Positions 8,537 to 18,882 are shown, numbered from the stretch's first letter. The stretch is DNA of 64,000 bases from DRKI01 sp011051875 (GCA_026990385.1 JALXDL010000010.1:24801-88800); one strand, 5' to 3'. The notes: generated by a model not told the origin, from the sequence alone. Translations and numbers: made by a program.

Positions 8537-8662
8537 GTGTTGCCCGGACCGCCTGCCGCATTCCAGCGGCCAGGTGCATGGCGCGGCTGGATTCTTGGAT
8601 ACTGTCAGCCCTGGAGGGAACAGGCAGCCATGGGGGGCGTTGCGCTTTCCATGGCTTTTTTT
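8537..8662 (+). promoter_or_regulatory. Possible trp attenuator (Trp-rich leader frame and terminator hairpin)
   Basis: Between rpsT and trpE there is a terminator-like hairpin: AGCCATGG at 8626-8633 pairs with CCATGGCT at 8649-8656, and a seven-T run follows. A second hairpin (CTGT...ACAG, nested CCCT/AGGG) lies just before it at about 8603-8622. A GTG-started frame at 8537, with AGGA 12 bases upstream, contains three Trp codons within twelve (codons 15, 18 and 26) just ahead of these hairpins. This is the layout of transcription attenuation. The oddity is that this frame has no stop and runs in phase into trpE, so it may be coincidence and the hairpin may simply end rpsT. Confidence 0.4.
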
Positions 8663-8752
8663 ATGGTATCTCCCGGCCGTTCCGGGCTCACCGGCCACCG
8701 GCTGACTGTTGGCAGGTGTCGGCCTACACTTTGCTTTGGGTGCGATCCACAC

Positions 8753-10240
<1,488 letters not shown>

Positions 10241-10242
10241 CC

Positions 10243-10851
10243 GTGATAGTGCTCATCGACAACTACGATTCGTTCACCTACAATATCGTGCAGACCTATG
10301 CCGTGCGGCCGCCGGGCGCGGGTCCGGACTGGCGGCCGCCGGAGATCCGGGTCTTCCGCAACGACAGGATCACGGTGGAGGAGATCGCGGCCATGGAACC
10401 GGAGCGGCTCCTCATCTCTCCCGGGCCCTGTACCCCAGCCGAGGCAGGTATCTCCATCGAGGCGATCAGGTATTTCAGCGACCGTATTCCCATCCTCGGC
10501 ATCTGCCTCGGGCACCAGGCTATCGGCGAGGCCTTTGGTGGCCGGGTGGTGCGCGCCGGCCGGGTCATGCACGGCAAGACCAGCCCCATCCACCACGACG
10601 GGCGCGGCGTCTTTACCGGCCTGGACAATCCCTTTGCCGGCATGCGCTATCACTCCCTGCTGGTGGAAGGATTGCCCGACTGTCTCGAGGCCACGGCCCA
10701 CTCCGACCAGGGCGAGCTGATGGGGCTGAGGCACCGGGAACTGCCCGTCGAGGGGGTCCAGTTCCATCCCGAGTCGATCATGACCAATGCGGGTCTCGTC
10801 CTGCTGCACAACTTTCTCCGGCCCGATTACCCGGAGCTTCTGCGTGGTTGA
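10243..10851 (+). CDS. trpG: Anthranilate synthase component II (glutamine amidotransferase)
   Basis: A 202-residue class I amidotransferase with GTG start two bases after trpE. It has the N-terminal signature LIDNYDSFTYNIVQ, the oxyanion SPGPCTP, the nucleophile in ILGICLGHQAIGEAFGG and the His-Glu pair in GVQFHPESIMT. Residues about 20-34 form a proline-rich insertion (RPPGAGPDWRPPE) where most TrpG/PabA proteins have a short loop. Because the window has no separate pabA, it might also serve folate synthesis, which is an inference. Confidence 0.95.
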   Translation: MIVLIDNYDSFTYNIVQTYAVRPPGAGPDWRPPEIRVFRNDRITVEEIAAMEPERLLISPGPCTPAEAGISIEAIRYFSDRIPILGICLGHQAIGEAFGGRVVRAGRVMHGKTSPIHHDGRGVFTGLDNPFAGMRYHSLLVEGLPDCLEATAHSDQGELMGLRHRELPVEGVQFHPESIMTNAGLVLLHNFLRPDYPELLRG

Positions 10852-10919
10852 GCGCTGTGCTTTGCCCTGCCCGGGAATTTCCCGTTGAATAAATACCCTG
10901 AGAGAGCACGAGGTTGAAC

Positions 10920-11948
10920 ATGATCCAGGAAGCCATAGCCAGGATTGTTGACAGGAAGGATCTTGACGAGGAGCAGATGGTGGCGGTCATGGAGGAGATC
11001 ATGACCGGCGAGGCCACACCGGCCCAGATCGGAGCCTTTATCACCGCCCTGCGGATGAAGGGCGAGACTATTGACGAGATTGTGGGCGCGGTGCGGGTGA
11101 TGCGGGAGAAGGCCACCTTTGTCGACACCGGCGTCGATACCGAGTCCGGGCTGCTCATGGACATCGTCGGCACGGGTGGCGACGGGGCCGGCACCTTCAA
11201 CGTCTCCACCACCACCGCCTTTGTCGTGGCCGGCGCCGGTATCCCGGTGGCCAAGCACGGCAACCGGGCCATCTCCTCTTCCTGCGGCAGCGCCGACGTG
11301 CTCGAGGCCCTGGGCGTGGATCTTGCCATGTCCCCGGAACGGGTGGGTGAGTGCATCCGCACCACGGGCATCGGTTTTCTCTTCGCGCCCATGCTGCACG
11401 GTGCCATGAAGCATGCCATCGGGCCCAGGCGGGAGATCGGCATCCGGACGATCTTCAATATTCTCGGTCCCATGACCAACCCGGCCCGCACCAATGTCCA
11501 GCTCACCGGCGTCTTTGCCCGCGAGCTGACCCCGGTCCTGGCCGAGGTCCTGGTCCGGCTGGGCATGAAACGGACCCTGGTGGTCTGGGGCGAGGGCAAC
11601 CTGGACGAGATGACCATCACCGGCACCACCCATGTCGCCGACGGCCGCGAGGGCAGGGTGGAGACCTATACTGTCGAGCCCGGTGACGTGGGGCTCGCCC
11701 GGGCCGGCCTGGATGAGATCCGCGGCGGCGCCACGGCCGATGAGTCGGCCGAAATGGTGCGCCGGGTGCTGGACAACACGCCCGGGCCCAGGCTGGACAT
11801 GGTGCTGCTCAATGCCGGCGGTGCGCTCCTGGCCGCGGGCCGGGCCGATGACCTGAAGTCGGGCGTGGAGATGGCCCGGGAGGTGATAGCCTCGGGAGCG
11901 GCCCGGGAGAAACTCGATGCCCTGGTCGACTTCTGCCGCAAGAGCTGA
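10920..11948 (+). CDS. trpD: Anthranilate phosphoribosyltransferase
   Basis: A 342-residue enzyme transferring phosphoribose from PRPP to anthranilate. The PRPP/Mg loop GTGGDGAGTFNVSTTTAFV, KHGNRAISSSCGSADVLEAL, and FAPMLHGAMKHAIGPRREIG followed by GIRTIFNILGPMTNPA are all present. ATG at 10920 is preferred; a TTG at 10914 in the same frame is possible, both behind CACGAGG. It follows trpG after a 68-base gap and precedes trpC by 6 bases. Confidence 0.96.
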   Translation: MIQEAIARIVDRKDLDEEQMVAVMEEIMTGEATPAQIGAFITALRMKGETIDEIVGAVRVMREKATFVDTGVDTESGLLMDIVGTGGDGAGTFNVSTTTAFVVAGAGIPVAKHGNRAISSSCGSADVLEALGVDLAMSPERVGECIRTTGIGFLFAPMLHGAMKHAIGPRREIGIRTIFNILGPMTNPARTNVQLTGVFARELTPVLAEVLVRLGMKRTLVVWGEGNLDEMTITGTTHVADGREGRVETYTVEPGDVGLARAGLDEIRGGATADESAEMVRRVLDNTPGPRLDMVLLNAGGALLAAGRADDLKSGVEMAREVIASGAAREKLDALVDFCRKS

Positions 11949-11954
11949 GCGCCG

Positions 11955-12719
11955 ATGATCCTCGACACCATTGTTGCCAGGAAACAGGAAGAAGTCCGGG
12001 TCCTGCAGCGGGAGGGCATCCGGCCGCCCGAGGACGAGATCGATCCACCGCGCGGCTTTGTCCGCGCCCTGACCGGGGCGCCCGGGGTGGCGATCATCGC
12101 CGAGGCCAAGAAGGCTTCGCCCTCCAAGGGGCTGATCTGTCCCGACTTTGATCCGGTCCGCATCGCCAGGGCCTATGTCGAGGGCGGTGCCCATGCCATG
12201 TCCGTGCTCACGGACCAGGACTTCTTCCAGGGCTCCATCAGGTACCTGCCACTGGTCCGGGCCGCGGTCCCCCTGCCGGTGCTGCGCAAGGATTTTATCA
12301 TTCATCCCCTGCAGATAACCGAGGCCGCCAGTTATGGCGCCGATGCCATCCTCCTGATCGCCGCCATCCTCGAGATCGGCCAGATGGAGGAGTACCGCCT
12401 CCAGGCCGAGGAGCTGGGCATGGACGTGCTGGTGGAGGTCCATGACGAGATCGAGCTGGAGCGGGCCCTTGCGGCCGGAGCCGGCCTGGTCGGGATCAAC
12501 AACCGCAACCTGAAGGATTTCACCGTCGATCTCACCACCACCTTCCGCCTGCTGGCACGGATCCCGGATTCCATCCCGGTGGTCAGCGAGTCCGGTATCA
12601 GCAGCCCCGATGATATGCGCCGCCTGCGGGAGGCCGGTGTCACCGCGGCCCTCATCGGCGAGAGTTTCATGCGGGCCGGCGACCGGGGGCGGACACTGCA
12701 GCAGTTTCTTTCCGCATGA
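11955..12719 (+). CDS. trpC: Indole-3-glycerol phosphate synthase
   Basis: A 254-residue TIM barrel. The signature AEAKKASPSKGLI near residue 50, LRKDFIIHPLQITEAASYGA, LVEVHDEIELERALAAGA, GINNRNLKDFTVDL and VSESGISSPDD are those of TrpC. It converts carboxyphenylamino-deoxyribulose phosphate to indole-glycerol phosphate. Separate from trpF, unlike the enterobacterial fusion. Its last four bases overlap the trpF start. Confidence 0.96.
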   Translation: MILDTIVARKQEEVRVLQREGIRPPEDEIDPPRGFVRALTGAPGVAIIAEAKKASPSKGLICPDFDPVRIARAYVEGGAHAMSVLTDQDFFQGSIRYLPLVRAAVPLPVLRKDFIIHPLQITEAASYGADAILLIAAILEIGQMEEYRLQAEELGMDVLVEVHDEIELERALAAGAGLVGINNRNLKDFTVDLTTTFRLLARIPDSIPVVSESGISSPDDMRRLREAGVTAALIGESFMRAGDRGRTLQQFLSA

Positions 12720-13369
12720 TGCAACCTGGCCGAATACGAATCAAGATGTGCGGGGTGACCCGCCTGCAGGATGCCCTGGCTGCGGTCGAGGCAGGTGTCG
12801 ACGCCCTGGGCTTTATCTTCTTTGAAAAAAGCCCGCGCAATATCGACCCGGAGGAAGCGCGGCTGATCATCGACGCGCTGCCGCCCCTGGTGGATACGGT
12901 GGGGGTCTTTGTAAACCGGAAGCGCAACGAGGTGGAGGAGATCATCGACTTCTGCGCTCTGGCCTATGCCCAGCTCCACGGGGACGAGTCGCCCAAGTAC
13001 TGCGAGCGGCTGGCCCGCTTCGCCTCGCCCTGCCAGGTGCTCAAGGTACTGCGGGTGGGGCCGGGCATGGACACGGACTCCATCCATGCCTATGACGAGC
13101 ATGTCAAGGGGTACCTGCTCGACACCCTGGCCCCGGACAAGATGGGCGGCACAGGCAGGATATTCGACTGGTCGCTGATCAATTCCCTGGGGCTGAACAG
13201 GCCCTTCCTGCTGGCCGGCGGGCTCAATGCCGGCAACATCGGCCAGGCCCTGCAGACGGTGCGGCCCTACGGTGTGGACGTCAACTCCGGCGTGGAACAG
13301 GCGCCGGGCATCAAGGACCCGGCCCTGATCCGCGAGTTCGTCCAGGCGGTACGCGACTGCAGCCCCTGA
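12716..13369 (+). CDS. trpF: Phosphoribosylanthranilate isomerase
   Basis: A 217-residue TIM barrel with the catalytic cysteine in IKMCGVTRLQDALAAVEAGV, plus GFIFFEKSPRNIDPEEA, GVFVNRKRNEVEEI, QLHGDESPKYC, the catalytic aspartate in YLLDTLAPDKMGGTGRIFDW and LLAGGLNAGNIGQAL. ATG overlaps the trpC stop by four bases, implying translational coupling. It is the last trp gene here; trpB and trpA do not follow, and a repeat fragment and an opposite-strand gene come next. Confidence 0.96.
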   Translation: MMQPGRIRIKMCGVTRLQDALAAVEAGVDALGFIFFEKSPRNIDPEEARLIIDALPPLVDTVGVFVNRKRNEVEEIIDFCALAYAQLHGDESPKYCERLARFASPCQVLKVLRVGPGMDTDSIHAYDEHVKGYLLDTLAPDKMGGTGRIFDWSLINSLGLNRPFLLAGGLNAGNIGQALQTVRPYGVDVNSGVEQAPGIKDPALIREFVQAVRDCSP

Positions 13370-13389
13370 TCCGCATACGCGCTGTTCCT

Positions 13390-13450
13390 TGCATTCATGG
13401 CATTGTCCGGCCTTTTGCGACGACCGTTGTGAAATATGCGGGCCGGGCTG
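13390..13450. repeat. R2 repeat, fragment
   Basis: Matches the right end of the R2 copy at 54964-55143 in the same orientation: CATGGCATT, then CGACGACC-TTGTGAAATATGCGGG in place of CAACGACCTTTGTGAAAGATGCGGG. Only about one third of the element is left. Confidence 0.6.
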
Positions 13451-13462
13451 ATGCCGGAGGGG

Positions 13463-14230
13463 TCAGCGGGCGATCACCAAGGCATTGGGAAAGCCCGAGG
13501 ACTCAAGCCGTTTCTCGTCCTGTTTCGCCCCGGCCAGGGATGTGCCGCTGTAGACCATGACCCGGTAGAGGCTGATGCCGGCGGCCGGAAACTGCTGGAT
13601 CACCACGTCCCGGCCCCGGGCCGCGAATTTCCGGGCCAGTCGGCGGGCCTTTTCCAGGTCGACGAATGATCCCACCTGCACGTAGAACCTGCCCTTGTCA
13701 AAGTCCCGGTGTTTCAGCCTGGGCCGTTTTTCGTTTCCGGCCGTTCCCTCTCTTTTCTCCTGTTCGCCCATGGCGACGATCTCCACCCGGGCGGTGCCGT
13801 TCCTGATCATGCCCAGCTCCCGGGCCGCCCGGTAGCTGAGGTCGATGATCCGGTTCCTGACAAAGGGTCCGCGGTCGTTGATCCGGACCACGGTGGTCCT
13901 GCCGTTGTCCAGGTTGCGGACCAGCAGCACCGTGCCCATGGGCAGGGTCTTGTGGGCCGCGGTGTGGTCGTGCATGTCGTAGCGCTCGCCGCTGGCCGTG
14001 GGGCGGCCATGGAATCTGCCGCCATACCAGGAGGCCACCCCGGTTTCCCGGTAGCCCTCGGCTGACGGGATTGGATAGTAGCGCCTGCCGCCGATGGTAT
14101 AGGCCCGCTGCGTGGGCCTGATAGCGGCGGGCTCCTTTTCCGGCACAGGGCCCCGGCCGGATGTGCAGGCGGTGACGAGCAGTGATGCCAGCAGGCCTGC
14201 GAGGAGCAGGCGGAAGCAACCGCTGTTCAT
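13463..14230 (-). CDS. rlpA: RlpA-family septal lytic transglycosylase lipoprotein with SPOR domain
   Basis: A 255-residue lipoprotein (lipobox LLVTAC near residue 22). The double-psi beta-barrel (about residues 60-150) has the RlpA signature GVASWYGGRFHGRPTASGER, HKTLPMGTVLLVRN and VVRINDRGPFVRNRIIDLS; the Asp in NDRGPF is the conserved catalytic-type residue. A C-terminal SPOR domain (about 180-255, FYVQVGSFVDLEKARRLARK) should bind denuded glycan strands at the septum. Its ATG overlaps the stop of the nonaheme cytochrome gene by four bases, so the two are co-translated. That pairing is odd functionally. Confidence 0.92.
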   Translation of the reverse strand: MNSGCFRLLLAGLLASLLVTACTSGRGPVPEKEPAAIRPTQRAYTIGGRRYYPIPSAEGYRETGVASWYGGRFHGRPTASGERYDMHDHTAAHKTLPMGTVLLVRNLDNGRTTVVRINDRGPFVRNRIIDLSYRAARELGMIRNGTARVEIVAMGEQEKREGTAGNEKRPRLKHRDFDKGRFYVQVGSFVDLEKARRLARKFAARGRDVVIQQFPAAGISLYRVMVYSGTSLAGAKQDEKRLESSGFPNALVIAR

Positions 14231-15714
14231 GGCAGGGGATGTTCTGTTTTCCCGGCGTCGAGCAGGCGGGAAAAGCGCTCCAGGTAGAAAAGTCCGGCCG
14301 GGCCTGTGGTGTGGGGCGTATAGGGCAGCAGGCCGCTGCCGTTGCCTCCCATGTCGTCGAACCGAACCTCGCCGTCCCCGTCGACATGGGAAAGATGCAG
14401 GTCCAGGATCGGCCGGAAGAGCCGGATGATGCCGTCACGGTCCCGGCGGACGATGAAATCTTCCCAGCGGCGCTGGCCATACCCCATGTACCAGACGCCG
14501 GGCCGCAGGATGCCGGTGATGCCGTCGGGCATGGCAGGTTCCATTTCGTCTTCATCGCTGTACAGATTGTGATCGAGCAGGGTCTCGACCCAGGAGCTTG
14601 ATTGCACGGTCAATCGCTCCCACATCTCATAGTCGTCGGTATCGCTGCGCATGAGATAGGTGCCGGAATCGTTGAAGACCCATTGCGCGTGACAGACCTG
14701 GCAGGCCACCTCCCGGCCGTACAGTCCGTGGGCCGGGTTGCGCAGCCCCGGCACCCGGTGCTCCCTGTTGTCCGCCCGTCCCCTCAGGATCAACTCGTCG
14801 CCCTGCACCCTGATGTTGTCCAGGGCCGGCGGTGCGTCGCCGGGCTTCCAGCCGTGGCATGTGCGGCAGGTGGGGCCGGCTGCCCCGCGCATCAGTGCGG
14901 CGCCGCTGTGGCAGTCGATGCAGAGCAGGCCCCGCTGCTGATGGATGTCCGGCTGCAGGTCATGGTATTCCACGCCATAGGGCCGGATGTAAGGGGAACG
15001 GGTGATGTATGGCGTACGGTATTCCCAGTTGAAGTCATGTTCGAACCGGCCGTGATAGTCGGCCCCGACATGGTTGGCATAGTGGCAGCTCAGACACTGG
15101 TGATCTTCGGGCCGGGCGATAAAGGCATGGTCCTGCAGCCTGCCGTCCTCGTATCGCAGGTGACATGCCGCACAGCCGGTGCCGCGCCGGACATGGGCAT
15201 AGTCGTCTCCGGGCGAGTAGACATGGCAGCGCAGGCAGCGGCGGCGGAGCATGTCATCGGCAAGCGCCTGGAGTGTCGACGGTTCATCCACCGGGATCCC
15301 GGTCAGGCTCTCCAGCGGACCCTGGGTACCGAAGTGGTCCCGGACCAGGTTGACAGTATTTTTCAAGGTGAAATGGAGCGAGGCGGCGCAAGCACGGGTC
15401 AGCTTTTCGTGGCAGCGGCCGCAGCGTGCAGCCATCCGGTCCGGATGCGCGGGCCGGGCGACAAGGCCGGCGTGGGCCTTCACTTTCTCCGCTGTGTCAT
15501 TGTCGCCGTCGTGGCAGTCGGTGCAGGCAAAGTCGTGGTTGGCATCGGCTCGCATGTCCGCATGGCAGCCGCGGCAGCCGGGTTGCACGGGCCGGGTCTT
15601 TTCCGGTTTCACGACCGGCTTTTGCGGTCCGGCCGTCTCCTGCGGCTGTTCATTGCGGCAGCCGGCCAGGCAGAGCAGCAGGGCAGTAATCAGGATCATG
15701 AAATTTCGGTTCAT
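14227..15714 (-). CDS. Nonaheme c-type cytochrome, lipoprotein
   Basis: A 495-residue outer-surface or periplasmic cytochrome. A lipobox (LLLCLAGC, Cys at about 19) predicts lipid anchoring. Nine CXXCH sites are visible: CRGCH, CTDCH, CGRCH, CLRCH, CAACH, CLSCH, CIDCH, CRTCH and CQVCH. All nine lie in the first three quarters; the last ~140 residues (WYMGYGQRRWEDFIVRRDRD onwards) have no heme motif and look like a beta-rich domain. Spacing is irregular, so it is not a c3 or c7 repeat array. ATG at 15714 precedes the signal peptide, but no good ribosome site is seen. It overlaps rlpA by 4 bases. It is probably an electron conduit across the envelope. Confidence 0.9.
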   Translation of the reverse strand: MNRNFMILITALLLCLAGCRNEQPQETAGPQKPVVKPEKTRPVQPGCRGCHADMRADANHDFACTDCHDGDNDTAEKVKAHAGLVARPAHPDRMAARCGRCHEKLTRACAASLHFTLKNTVNLVRDHFGTQGPLESLTGIPVDEPSTLQALADDMLRRRCLRCHVYSPGDDYAHVRRGTGCAACHLRYEDGRLQDHAFIARPEDHQCLSCHYANHVGADYHGRFEHDFNWEYRTPYITRSPYIRPYGVEYHDLQPDIHQQRGLLCIDCHSGAALMRGAAGPTCRTCHGWKPGDAPPALDNIRVQGDELILRGRADNREHRVPGLRNPAHGLYGREVACQVCHAQWVFNDSGTYLMRSDTDDYEMWERLTVQSSSWVETLLDHNLYSDEDEMEPAMPDGITGILRPGVWYMGYGQRRWEDFIVRRDRDGIIRLFRPILDLHLSHVDGDGEVRFDDMGGNGSGLLPYTPHTTGPAGLFYLERFSRLLDAGKTEHPLP

Positions 15715-15786
15715 AATCTTGACACTATACCATAAAATTGCTACATCAATAAACCTCAAATGGTCCCGTGCGGGTACCATCCACAG

Positions 15787-15863
<77 letters not shown>

Positions 15864-15872
15864 GAATTGCAA

Positions 15873-15909
15873 GGGCCTGACTCGTGGCGAGTCAGGCCCC
15901 TTTTTTTTT
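15873..15909 (+). terminator. Terminator after tRNA-Thr
   Basis: Stem GGGCCTGACTC / GAGTCAGGCCC with a short loop, then a nine-T run, 10 bases after the tRNA. Confidence 0.93.
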
Positions 15910-16074
15910 GCAGGAGGATTTTTTTCGATTTTCAGCACACTGTTTTTCAAAACAAGTGGTTGTATACAAAAAGTTTTTCCTGCCCGGAAATACGACAGAG
16001 CAATGGCGGGATATTTTCAATGACCTGGATTGGGCGTTATTGTCCTGCGGAATTCTGTACCGGCGGGCTGGGCG

Positions 16075-16641
16075 ATGGGCAGCATCTTGAATAGAATTGG
16101 CTATGATGGGGAATGGCAACGGGACCTGTACCTTGTGCAGGCGTCACGTCCGGAGTTGTTGCAATCCTTTGAGATTTCCACGGGATATTGCGTCTGTCTT
16201 CTCCTCTGGGATGCGGCGGGCGAGGATATCGGGACCATGGCCAACGTGGCGGAGGTACTTTTGCGGTCCGGTTGCGTGTACCTCTGCGCATGGGGGGACA
16301 ACTGCGCATTGGTGCACGATGTGTACGACATGGTGGCGTGCCGGGACCATGGTGAGAAACAAGCGGATGGTGCCGTCGTGATGATCACGTGGCATGACAG
16401 GGAACCGCTTGAAGAAGCGCTCTGGTTTTTTCTGCGCTGTGCCTGGCCTGATGACTGTTATGCGGATGATTGCGGGGCCGGCCGAGAGAAATTTCCTCTC
16501 CCGGCAGGGAGAAGTTGGTCCACTGAAGCCTTGACGACAGGACGTGTCCGGATAGACCCCGCAAAACACAAAAAAACCGGCCGCAAGGGCGGCCGGTGCG
16601 ATGCCTGTAATGCCGGAAGGGCGAGACTTAGATGCCCATGA
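16075..16641 (+). CDS. DUF7684-like small protein
   Basis: An open frame of up to 188 residues with protein-like composition. The core CVYLCAWGDNCALVHDVYDM, then VVMITWHDREPLEEALWFFL and PDDCYADDC, resembles the short uncharacterised DUF7684 family (my recognition, unverified). ATG at 16075 is chosen; the frame is open back to TTG 16030. The last ~40 residues look unlike the core, and the frame runs through the terminator of the opposing gene, so the natural end may be earlier or a frameshift may be present. No neighbour on the same strand. Confidence 0.5.
   Translation: MGSILNRIGYDGEWQRDLYLVQASRPELLQSFEISTGYCVCLLLWDAAGEDIGTMANVAEVLLRSGCVYLCAWGDNCALVHDVYDMVACRDHGEKQADGAVVMITWHDREPLEEALWFFLRCAWPDDCYADDCGAGREKFPLPAGRSWSTEALTTGRVRIDPAKHKKTGRKGGRCDACNAGRARLRCP
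16568..16596 (-). terminator. Terminator of the 16628-16831 gene
   Basis: Read on the minus strand: stem CCGGCCGC / GCGGCCGG with a 4-base loop and a T run of seven or more (A run at 16570-16576). Confidence 0.9.
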
Positions 16642-16831
16642 CAGCGCCGAACCATGCCTTGGCCAGGGCGATGGGGCCGCCGGTCATGACCATGGCGGTT
16701 GCCAGGCTGGCAAAGGCCCAGATGCCGACGACCGCGCCGGCGGAGGCCAGCGAGATGATTGCGCCCCTGGAGATCTCTGCCTGGGTGTTGACGTTGGCCT
16801 GTACACGGGTCTTGGTGGTTGCTGCGGTCAT
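16628..16831 (-). CDS. Small single-pass membrane protein
   Basis: A 67-residue protein with a polar N-terminus (MTAATTKTRVQANVNTQAEI) and a hydrophobic stretch from about residue 24 to 55. ATG at 16831 follows a perfect AGGAGGAAC site; a TTG 37 codons upstream has no such site. It has its own strong terminator and lies downstream of TauE on the same strand, 207 bases away. The very strong ribosome site and isolated unit suggest high expression. I do not recognise the family; size and topology recall small accessory subunits of respiratory complexes. Confidence 0.75.
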   Translation of the reverse strand: MTAATTKTRVQANVNTQAEISRGAIISLASAGAVVGIWAFASLATAMVMTGGPIALAKAWFGAVMGI

Positions 16832-17038
16832 GATCGTTCCTCCTGGAGTATATGGTGCTGAATTTCTGGTTCTGTTTTTTTCGTTTGTTTTGTCCTCACT
16901 GTTGCCAATCCCGTGCCAGTTGAAAAAAAGTAATGATTTCAAGGAAAGATGGTGAGAGTCTCCCTGGATGCCTGCCAGAATGACACGCGCCTGTGCCAGC
17001 CTGGCAAAAAAAGACCATGGCTCGGTGTCTGCGGTGGT

Positions 17039-17827
17039 TCAGGACGGACCGGCAAGTGCCGAGAAGCCGATGCGGACCGCGGCCAGGGCGATACAGGTGG
17101 CCAGGATGAGGCGCAGGGTGTTCACCGGGACCCTCTGGCTGAAGGTGGCGCCCAGGAATGCGGCCGGCACCACGGTGAGGACAATGGGGACGGTGAAGGG
17201 CCAGGCGACCTGGCCCGTGATCGCCTTGCCGAGAAAGGCGGCCAGGGTGGAGAGAAAGACGATGGCCAGGTTGCTGCCGATGGCTATGCGGGTGGGAACC
17301 TTCACGTACAGGGTCATCAGGGGGATGAGGATGAAGGATCCGCCCTGGCCGACCAGGCCGCCGAAGAAACCCACCACCACCGATACCAGGACGGCCCGCG
17401 ACCGGCTGAAGGTGAGGTTCCCTGCCTCGGGATACTCCTCTTCCTGTTTTCCGGGCAGGATAATCAGGACCGCGGCGATGAGCGCCATGAGGGCAAACAC
17501 CAGCAGCAGGAGGTTGTTGTCGGTATGGCGTGCGCTGACGCCGCCGGCAAAGGAGGCGGTGAAAAGGGTGAACCCCATCCAGGTGACGAGCCTGGCCGAG
17601 AGAAAATGGTGCTTACGGTGGGTGAGGCCGCCCGAGATGCAGGCGGCCAGGCCCTGGATTATGGTCAGGCCCGCCACGGTCTGCATGGAGAAAGAGGGCT
17701 GGCCCAGCAGTGGTGGTATGTAGAGCAGCAGCGGCGCCATGATGATGCCGCCGCCGATGCCGAGCAGGCCGGAGAGGAAGCCGGTGATGCCTCCCAGTGC
17801 GCCGATGATGAGCAGGGTCGGCATCAT
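17039..17827 (-). CDS. TauE/SafE-family sulfite/anion exporter
   Basis: A 262-residue membrane protein with two homologous halves of four segments each. Each half opens with a glycine-rich motif: GGITGFLSGLLGIGGGIIMA near the N-terminus and GFFGGLVGQGGSFILIPLMT in the middle. This is the TauE/SafE (DUF81) fold that exports sulfite, sulfonates or related anions. ATG lies two bases after the selD stop, so it is co-transcribed with selD. That suggests a selenium oxyanion or sulfite/selenite substrate, an inference from context only. Confidence 0.9.
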   Translation of the reverse strand: MMPTLLIIGALGGITGFLSGLLGIGGGIIMAPLLLYIPPLLGQPSFSMQTVAGLTIIQGLAACISGGLTHRKHHFLSARLVTWMGFTLFTASFAGGVSARHTDNNLLLLVFALMALIAAVLIILPGKQEEEYPEAGNLTFSRSRAVLVSVVVGFFGGLVGQGGSFILIPLMTLYVKVPTRIAIGSNLAIVFLSTLAAFLGKAITGQVAWPFTVPIVLTVVPAAFLGATFSQRVPVNTLRLILATCIALAAVRIGFSALAGPS

Positions 17828-17829
17828 GC

Positions 17830-18882
17830 CTATACCAGGGCCAGTCCCACCTCTTCGTCGGTGATCGTGCCGATTCGGACTGCCGTGGACACGCCTGCCC
17901 CGTGCAGGGCCGCGACCAGGTCGTCTGCCTGTTCAGCGGGCACGGAGAGAACCAGCCCGCCCGAGGTCTGCGGATCATAGAGCAGTTCCTCTTCCACCGG
18001 ATCCAGGGAGCGGCTTATCTCCAGCCTGTGCCTGGCCACCATGTCCCGGTTGGGCCGGTTGCTGCCGGTGGTCTCGCCCCTGCGGTACATGTCTGCGGCG
18101 TACGGGTAGAAGGGGAGCTTGTCGAACTCTACCGTGACCCTGGCGTCACAGCCATGGGCCACCTCGAGCAGGTGACCCAGGATGCCGAAGCCGGTGACAT
18201 CGGTGCAGGCATGGAGATCAAAACGCAGCGCCACCTCCATGGCCGGGCCGTTGAGCGCGGCCAGCATGGGCAGAACCTCTCGCTCCAGCTCGGTGAAGGC
18301 GAGTCTGCCCGAGCGGACCGCGTTGAAGAGTACGCCCGAACCCAGGGGCTTGGTCAGGACCAGGGCATCGCCGGGCCGGGCGCCGGCGTTGGTGATTATC
18401 CGGTCCGGATGGACGGTGCCGCTGACAGAGAGCCCGTACTTGGGCTCTTCATCATCCACGGTGTGGCCGCCGACCAGGCAGGCGCCGGCCTCCACCACCT
18501 TGTCGTGACCGCCGCGCAGGATCTCCTTGAGCAACCCCATGTCGAGCTGCCTGGAGGGAAACATCACCACGTTGAGGGCCGTGAGCGGCCGGCCGCCCAT
18601 GGAGTAGATGTCCGAGATGGAGTTGGCCGCCGAGATCTGGCCGAACCAGTAGGGATCATCCACCGGCGGGGTAATGAAATCGACCGTATTGATCATGGCG
18701 ATCTCGTCGGTGAGCCGGTATACCGCCGCATCGTCCGCTGTCTCGATCCCCACCAGCAGGTTGGGATCGGTCGGTGTCGGCAGTCCCTCGAGCGCGTCCG
18801 ACAGAGCCGTCGGACCGATTTTCGCGGCTCAACCGCAGGTCCGGGCAAGCCCGGTCAGTGTTTTCTTTTTGAAGATTTGCAT
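17830..18882 (-). CDS. selD: Selenophosphate synthase, selenocysteine-containing
   Basis: A 350-residue enzyme making selenophosphate from selenide and ATP, the selenium donor for Sec-tRNA. The frame is interrupted by UGA at 18831-18829 (codon 18). Before and after it the reading is MQIFKKKTLTGLARTCG-U-AAKIGPTALSDALEGL, placing UGA exactly at the Cys/Sec catalytic position of SelD, followed by the conserved Lys of the CxxK motif. Downstream are ETADDAAVYRL, INTVDFITPPVDDPYWFGQI, SDIYSMGGRPLTALNVV and VTGFGILGHLLE. ATG at 18882 gives a full-length protein; a conventional caller would start at GTG 18753 and lose 43 residues. TauE follows after two bases. A LysR gene is divergent. Confidence 0.95.
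18796..18831 (-). promoter_or_regulatory. UGA-Sec codon and bacterial SECIS-like hairpin in selD
   Basis: UGA at 18831-18829 is followed after 13 bases by a perfect 7-bp stem: GTCCGAC (18815-18809) pairs with GTCGGAC (18802-18796) around a 6-base loop GGCTCT. Position and size fit the apical stem-loop bound by SelB in bacterial mRNAs. Its presence implies that selA, selB and selC exist elsewhere in the genome. Confidence 0.8.

Noticed and set aside
10827..12443. Long open frame (538 codons) on the minus strand across trpD and trpC
   Set aside because: Shadow frame of GC-rich coding DNA; the plus strand encodes well-conserved Trp enzymes and the minus product has no recognisable motifs.
16076..16160. 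Further R3 repeat copy near 16.1 kb
   Set aside because: Only a few short words match, within a likely coding region; not above what I would expect by chance.
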